Positions 5,768 to 7,580 of a DNA stretch of 7,580 nucleotides are shown here, piece by piece. Source of the stretch: Clostridia bacterium (GTDB lineage: Bacteria; Bacillota; Clostridia; Christensenellales; Borkfalkiaceae); NCBI GenBank assembly GCA_029063275.1, contig JAIDOO010000031.1:1-7580 (forward strand), read 5' to 3'. Under the pieces are notes generated by a model. That model ran no database searches. It was not told where the DNA came from and saw only the letters and a list, made by a program, of their open reading frames with translations. The position numbers and the translations under genes were made by a program. How positions within the stretch are numbered: the stretch's first letter is position 1; every line of letters begins with the position of its first letter.

Positions 5768-6163
5768 ATGGCGGTAATCAGAGTTCACGACGGAACGGCT
5801 TACGTAATTGTTGAAGTTACAGAAGAATTTGCGGCGGCGTATGTGGAAATGGAACGTCTGGAACGGCTTAATGAACGTAAGGAAACACGGCGGCATCAGT
5901 CTTTGGATAAGTCTATGGAACACGGCTTTGACGTTGCCGATCCGAGCGAAAACACATTTGATAAAATAGAGCTTTCCGAACGGAATCGGCAACTATATCA
6001 GGCAATCGCAGAACTGCCGCCGGAACAGCAGGAGTTATTAAAAAAAGTATATTTCGAGTACATACCGCAGACCGAAATAGCCGTAGCGCAAAGCGTTACG
6101 AAAAAGGCTATAAATAATCGTCTGGCAAGGATTTTAAAAAAGTTGAAAAAACTTTTGGAATAA
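5768..6163 (+). CDS. Sigma-70 region-4-like ICE regulatory protein
   Basis: A 131-residue protein. The C-terminal half (about 72-131) is a sigma-70 region 4 domain: an ELPPEQQELLKKVYFEY helix pair (82-98), then the helix-turn-helix QTEIAVAQSVTKKAINNRLARI (about 101-122) and a lysine-rich end. The N-terminal part is a short beta segment (VHDGTAYVIVEVTEEFAAAY) leading into a charged helix with RRHQSLD (41-47), typical of the small sigma-factor-like proteins of Tn916/Tn1549-type elements. Region 2, which binds the -10 box and core polymerase, is missing, so it probably acts as an accessory transcription regulator, not a full sigma factor. A TAA lies directly before the ATG, so the start cannot be earlier. 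The ribosome binding site is weak (GGCGGGG, very close to the ATG). Expression may be limited by the upstream hairpin. Confidence 0.75.
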   Translation: MAVIRVHDGTAYVIVEVTEEFAAAYVEMERLERLNERKETRRHQSLDKSMEHGFDVADPSENTFDKIELSERNRQLYQAIAELPPEQQELLKKVYFEYIPQTEIAVAQSVTKKAINNRLARILKKLKKLLE

Positions 6164-6242
6164 TGCGTGGACTTCGTCTTTCTCCGTGGCTTTTAAGTGA
6201 AGGGCTTACCGCTCTATCTTAAAACAAGGAGTAAACATAAAG

Positions 6243-6536
6243 ATGACGTTAAAAGAAATCAGAGAAGATTTACAAGAGATAAGATACTACTTTACTCATA
6301 AAGCTGCGTTTGATAATGCAATAAAAGTTATCGGCGTAAATTCGGTTATGGATAAAGTCGAACGATATAATAAGATTTTTCAGAACGCACCTGCCCGTAT
6401 GTATGATTTATATTTAGGGTTGTATGTGAACGGCAACACGCAAGAAGCCTATGCAGAGGAAGCCGGTTATAGTGCGCAACACGTAAGGGCGTTAAACAAA
6501 CAGCTTGTGTTATACTTACAAAAAGTTATGAATTAA
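6243..6536 (+). CDS. Small helix-turn-helix protein, ICE regulatory region
   Basis: A 97-residue, mostly helical protein. Residues about 53-92 form a likely helix-turn-helix: MYDLYLGLYVNGNTQEAYAE, then EAGYSAQHVRALNKQLVLYL, in which AEEAGYSAQHVRALNKQ is the turn and recognition helix. The first 45 residues are a charged helical segment (LKEIREDLQEIRYYF) that could dimerise. It resembles the short region-4-like proteins that follow the sigma-like gene in Clostridial conjugative elements; no specific family name is certain. GGAG (6228-6231) lies 11 nt upstream of the ATG. It is 79 nt downstream of the sigma-like gene and is closed by an intrinsic terminator, so the two probably form one regulatory unit. 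Confidence 0.65.
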   Translation: MTLKEIREDLQEIRYYFTHKAAFDNAIKVIGVNSVMDKVERYNKIFQNAPARMYDLYLGLYVNGNTQEAYAEEAGYSAQHVRALNKQLVLYLQKVMN

Positions 6537-6543
6537 ATGTGAT

Positions 6544-6569
6544 AAGCTCCGAGAAATCGGGGCTTTTTT
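6544..6569 (+). terminator. GAAA-loop intrinsic terminator
   Basis: AAGCTCCGA (6544-6552) pairs with TCGGGGCTT (6557-6565) over nine pairs, one of them T-G, around a GAAA tetraloop. The T run covers 6564-6569. It begins 8 nt after the stop of the helix-turn-helix gene and closes the regulatory unit. Confidence 0.9.
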
Positions 6570-6875
6570 GTTGCTTTGAATAAGCGACATTCCGCTATTT
6601 AGGCACTCTTATTTGCTAACGAACCACGCTTTTTCCTATGGTATTTTCGGTAGGCTGCGACCTATAATGACGGTGTAATCAGCAAACGGGCAACAGTTCC
6701 GATAAGTGCGGTTTTGCAAAGTAAAGGCGGCCGCCTACCGCATATCGCACGAAACGGAAAGTTTCAAAAAAGACCCGCTGTCTGATTGCAAAATTACAAC
6801 TTAATATCGGGCAAGCAGACTTGTTAAAAACAGACGTGCTACCCAAAGTTAAAATTAATGTCAAGGAGAATTTAT
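6570..6875 (+). other. Noncoding region with inverted repeats; possible oriT or control region
   Basis: About 300 nt without a credible gene. It holds the 10-bp palindrome GGCGGCCGCC (6726-6735), flanked by the inverted repeat TGCGGT/ACCGCA (6707-6712 and 6737-6742) and by GTGCG/CGCAC (6706-6710 and 6746-6750). A 5-bp hairpin GAAAC-GGAAA-GTTTC (6751-6765) follows directly. The string TAAGTGCG (6703-6710) equals the core of the RSF1010/R1162-type nick region as I remember it (TAAGTGCG followed by CCCT), but here GTTTT follows. I see no convincing promoter for the gene at 6876. The position between regulatory genes and the probable transfer genes would suit a transfer origin or a promoter region. 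Confidence 0.3.
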
Positions 6876-7190
6876 ATGGCAAAGAAACCCGAAGAAAAGC
6901 CGGCAGAACAGTCGGCAGCGTCGAACCGTTACTCGGAACGCAGATGGATGAAGCCTTCCAAACGCGCCAAAGGCTACGCCGAAGAACGCAAAATGAAAGT
7001 TCATAAATTCGGCAAGCACGAAGGCGAAGAACTTTCGGAATACGACAAGGGCATACGCTCCGGCTACTTGCTCTGTCAGTCCGACCACGCAGGACTTTAT
7101 AAGTTCAAGAAAGCAATAAGCGAAGGCAAGACTACCGACGAAGCGTTTGAAATTTCCAAAGTCAAAGGCAATGGTAACAAAACGGCGTAA
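6876..7190 (+). CDS. Small basic protein, conserved in ICE transfer regions
   Basis: A 104-residue, highly charged, predominantly basic protein with no membrane segment. The first 20 residues are low-complexity (KKPEEKPAEQSAAS). The conserved-looking core is RYSERRWMKPSKRAKGYAEE (18-37) and LSEYDKGIRSGYLLCQSDHAGLYKFKKA (53-80), followed by a short basic tail. I recall similar proteins with the SGYLxCQSDHAGxYKxK block at the start of transfer modules of Clostridial Tn1549-like elements, always uncharacterised. I chose ATG 6876 because AAGGAG (6863-6868) lies 7 nt upstream; the ATG at 6858 would place that ribosome binding site inside the gene. A DNA-processing or DNA-binding role would fit the charge and position but is a guess. 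Confidence 0.7.
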   Translation: MAKKPEEKPAEQSAASNRYSERRWMKPSKRAKGYAEERKMKVHKFGKHEGEELSEYDKGIRSGYLLCQSDHAGLYKFKKAISEGKTTDEAFEISKVKGNGNKTA

Positions 7191-7220
7191 AAAATCTTAA
7201 TCAAAAGGAGAACTATCATT

Positions 7221-7580
7221 ATGGCAAACAAGACTAACGGCAATCAGGTACTCGTTGAGCGTGAAACTTACGAGAAGGACGGAAATACCTACTTTTCGCA
7301 CGTCGTCAAAGGCAAAATCCGTGGCAAGGACGTAAAGGCAACCGTTGTTCCCCATGACGTGGGCGGTTACGCAATTCTGGATATCGTGTTTGGTGAAAAG
7401 CCTACGGCGGAACTCGTGTTAAAGCCTTACGAAATCAAGGACGAAAAGACGAAAAGAACGGTCAAGGGCAACACCTACGCCGTTCGTTCGGCGGACGAAG
7501 CTACGGGCGAAATTTACGAATGCCCCGTAAAGCCTTTCCGCAACTCGGACAAAACCATACTCACTATGCTTATCGGCTAA
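7221..7580 (+). CDS. Conserved ICE protein of unknown function, beta-rich
   Basis: A 119-residue soluble protein, complete: its TAA is the last codon of the window. Alternating polar and hydrophobic stretches suggest a beta-rich fold: VLVERETYEKDGNTYFSHVVKGKIRGKDVKATVV (10-43), GGYAILDIVFGE (48-59), AELVLKPYEIKDE (63-75) and GNTYAVRSADEATGEIYECPVKP (83-105). It looks like the companion of the 104-residue upstream gene that I recall in Clostridial ICEs, where it also follows closely. The strand-rich pattern with an RGKDV turn could suit an OB-like fold or a single-stranded-DNA-binding role, but no defining motif is present. AAGGAG (7205-7210) lies 10 nt before the ATG, and the intergenic gap is 30 nt, so the two genes are likely cotranscribed. 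Base composition looks more G+C-rich than in the left-hand cargo genes. Confidence 0.7.
   Translation: MANKTNGNQVLVERETYEKDGNTYFSHVVKGKIRGKDVKATVVPHDVGGYAILDIVFGEKPTAELVLKPYEIKDEKTKRTVKGNTYAVRSADEATGEIYECPVKPFRNSDKTILTMLIG

Noticed and set aside
5595..5777. Forward open frame of 60 codons with a GTG start
   Set aside because: It has no ribosome binding site, runs through the terminator hairpin and ends inside the sigma-like gene; the product resembles no family.
5532..5992. Two reverse-strand open frames (5532-5735 and 5726-5992)
   Set aside because: One lies over the noncoding leader and hairpin, the other is antisense to the sigma-like gene; neither has a recognisable ribosome binding site or protein pattern.
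6821..7006. Forward open frame of 61 codons overlapping the 104-residue gene
   Set aside because: It is a shadow in another frame of the gene at 6876, which has the clear ribosome binding site.

Overview
The window looks like part of a low-to-moderate GC Bacillota (Clostridia-type) genome, most likely the junction between a cargo region and the backbone of an integrative conjugative element (ICE) of the broad Tn916/Tn1549 type. The grounds are strong AGGAG-type ribosome binding sites, all genes on one strand with tight overlaps, a DegV protein, a Firmicute-type GT4 glycosyltransferase, and a right-hand part that resembles the small regulatory and conjugation-module genes of such elements. The host and element are inferred from my memory of these families. 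No search was run.

Left part (80-5153): six genes read rightward as one tight operon. In order they are a six-helix YjdF-like (DUF2238) membrane protein, a GCAT/CrtO-like membrane acyltransferase, a GT4 glycosyltransferase, a stand-alone condensation-fold (HxxxDG) acyltransferase, a DegV-family fatty-acid-binding protein, and a four-helix membrane protein of unknown function. Three junctions are overlaps (16, 4 and 4 nt). A sugar transferase, two predicted acyltransferases, a fatty-acid carrier and two membrane proteins together suggest a cassette that builds or modifies an acylated glycolipid in the cell membrane. The product and substrates cannot be read from the sequence.

Middle part (5154-5767): a perfect 9-bp hairpin follows the operon. 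Next is a 73-nt element with a perfect tRNA-like acceptor stem, a T-loop hairpin and an encoded CCA, but no recognisable anticodon arm. A 63-codon zinc-ribbon gene and a good intrinsic terminator follow. After that comes a noncoding stretch with a perfect -10 box and a large terminator/attenuator hairpin just before the next gene.

Right part (5768-7580): two small regulatory genes (a sigma-70 region-4-like protein and a helix-turn-helix protein closed by a GAAA-loop terminator), about 300 nt of noncoding sequence rich in inverted repeats, then two small genes with strong ribosome binding sites. These two resemble a pair of uncharacterised proteins that I recall side by side near the start of Clostridial ICE transfer modules. 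The last gene ends exactly at the window edge.
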